Shown: piece by piece, positions 20,548 to 20,603 of the stretch | Numbering within the stretch: the stretch's first letter is position 1 | Layout: every line of letters begins with the position of its first letter | Source: an uncultured Eubacteriales bacterium | GTDB lineage: Bacteria; Bacillota; Clostridia; Monoglobales; Monoglobaceae | Length of the DNA: 20,603 nt | NCBI GenBank assembly: GCA_905198865.1 | Contig: CAJKEB010000032.1 | Location: 1-20,603 of the forward strand | Reading direction: 5' to 3' | Program-made: the position numbers and the translations under genes | The notes under the pieces: model-generated | What the model was told of the DNA's origin: nothing | Database searches by the model: none | Seen by the model: the letters and a program-made list of their open reading frames with translations, nothing else

Positions 20548-20603
20548 ATAAATTATAGTTTGACGAGCTAAGCCCTCTCCGTCAGCTCCGCTGACACCTC
20601 TCC
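20548..20603. repeat. Dispersed repeat cut by the window end
   Basis: ATAAATTATAGTTTGACGAGC (split as ATAAATTATAG + TTTGACGAGC, 20548-20568) is the end motif of the 940-1010 element. AAGCCCTCTCCGTCA (20570-20584) is the start of the 3099-3166 element read on the minus strand, with an inner hairpin GTCAG-CTCCG-CTGAC (20581-20595). Two repeat families abut here, as at 13544-13616. Confidence 0.65.

Overview
The window looks like the chromosome of a low-to-mid GC, Gram-positive, anaerobic Clostridia-type bacterium, possibly an Oscillospirales or related gut lineage. Supporting features are strong Shine-Dalgarno sites, sigmaA-type promoters, an SLH-anchored surface protein, a FeoA-FeoA-FeoB system with its Cys-rich partner, glutamine synthetase paired with an ANTAR antiterminator, YmdB, and WalJ (YycJ). 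The lineage is inferred from gene content and was not tested by alignment. No rRNA, tRNA, CRISPR array, transposase or prophage genes were seen.

Layout. 1-1210: a hairpin-rich repeat, a divergent AbrB-type / XRE-type regulator pair sharing an operator region, and a MITE-like hairpin. 1215-3074: an SLH surface protein. 3189-6653: a four-gene rightward operon (polysaccharide deacetylase, rlmB, ymdB, pgeF). 6664-8490: leftward trmN6 and rsmI, separated by repeats. 8491-10124: a G5/3D cell-wall protein with its own promoter, terminator and WalR-like boxes. 10125-13962: iron uptake (feoA, feoA, feoB, FeoB-associated Cys-rich peptide) with four copies of a palindromic operator. 13973-16002: glnA and an ANTAR regulator. 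16028-16290: a compact locus that reads as a type I toxin-antitoxin system. 16436-17895: a substrate-binding lipoprotein convergent with an N-acetylmuramoyl-L-alanine amidase. 18252-20542: murA and walJ. The window ends inside another dispersed repeat.

How the genes fit together. Much of the window concerns the cell envelope: SLH protein, deacetylase, pgeF, 3D-domain protein, amidase, murA and walJ. Boxes matching the WalR (YycF) consensus TGTWAH-N5-TGTWAH precede both the 3D-domain gene and the amidase gene, and walJ lies in the same window, so a WalRK-controlled wall-remodelling set is a reasonable hypothesis. RNA modification genes (rlmB, rsmI, trmN6) are interspersed.

The most interesting item is at 16028-16290. 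A 22-residue hydrophobic peptide ORF has a perfect Shine-Dalgarno sequence buried in a predicted stem. Its 5' leader can pair with the 3' end of its mRNA over 11 bp. A convergent antisense RNA gene has a full-consensus promoter (TTGACA-N17-TATAAT) and an intrinsic terminator. No family was recognised for the peptide.
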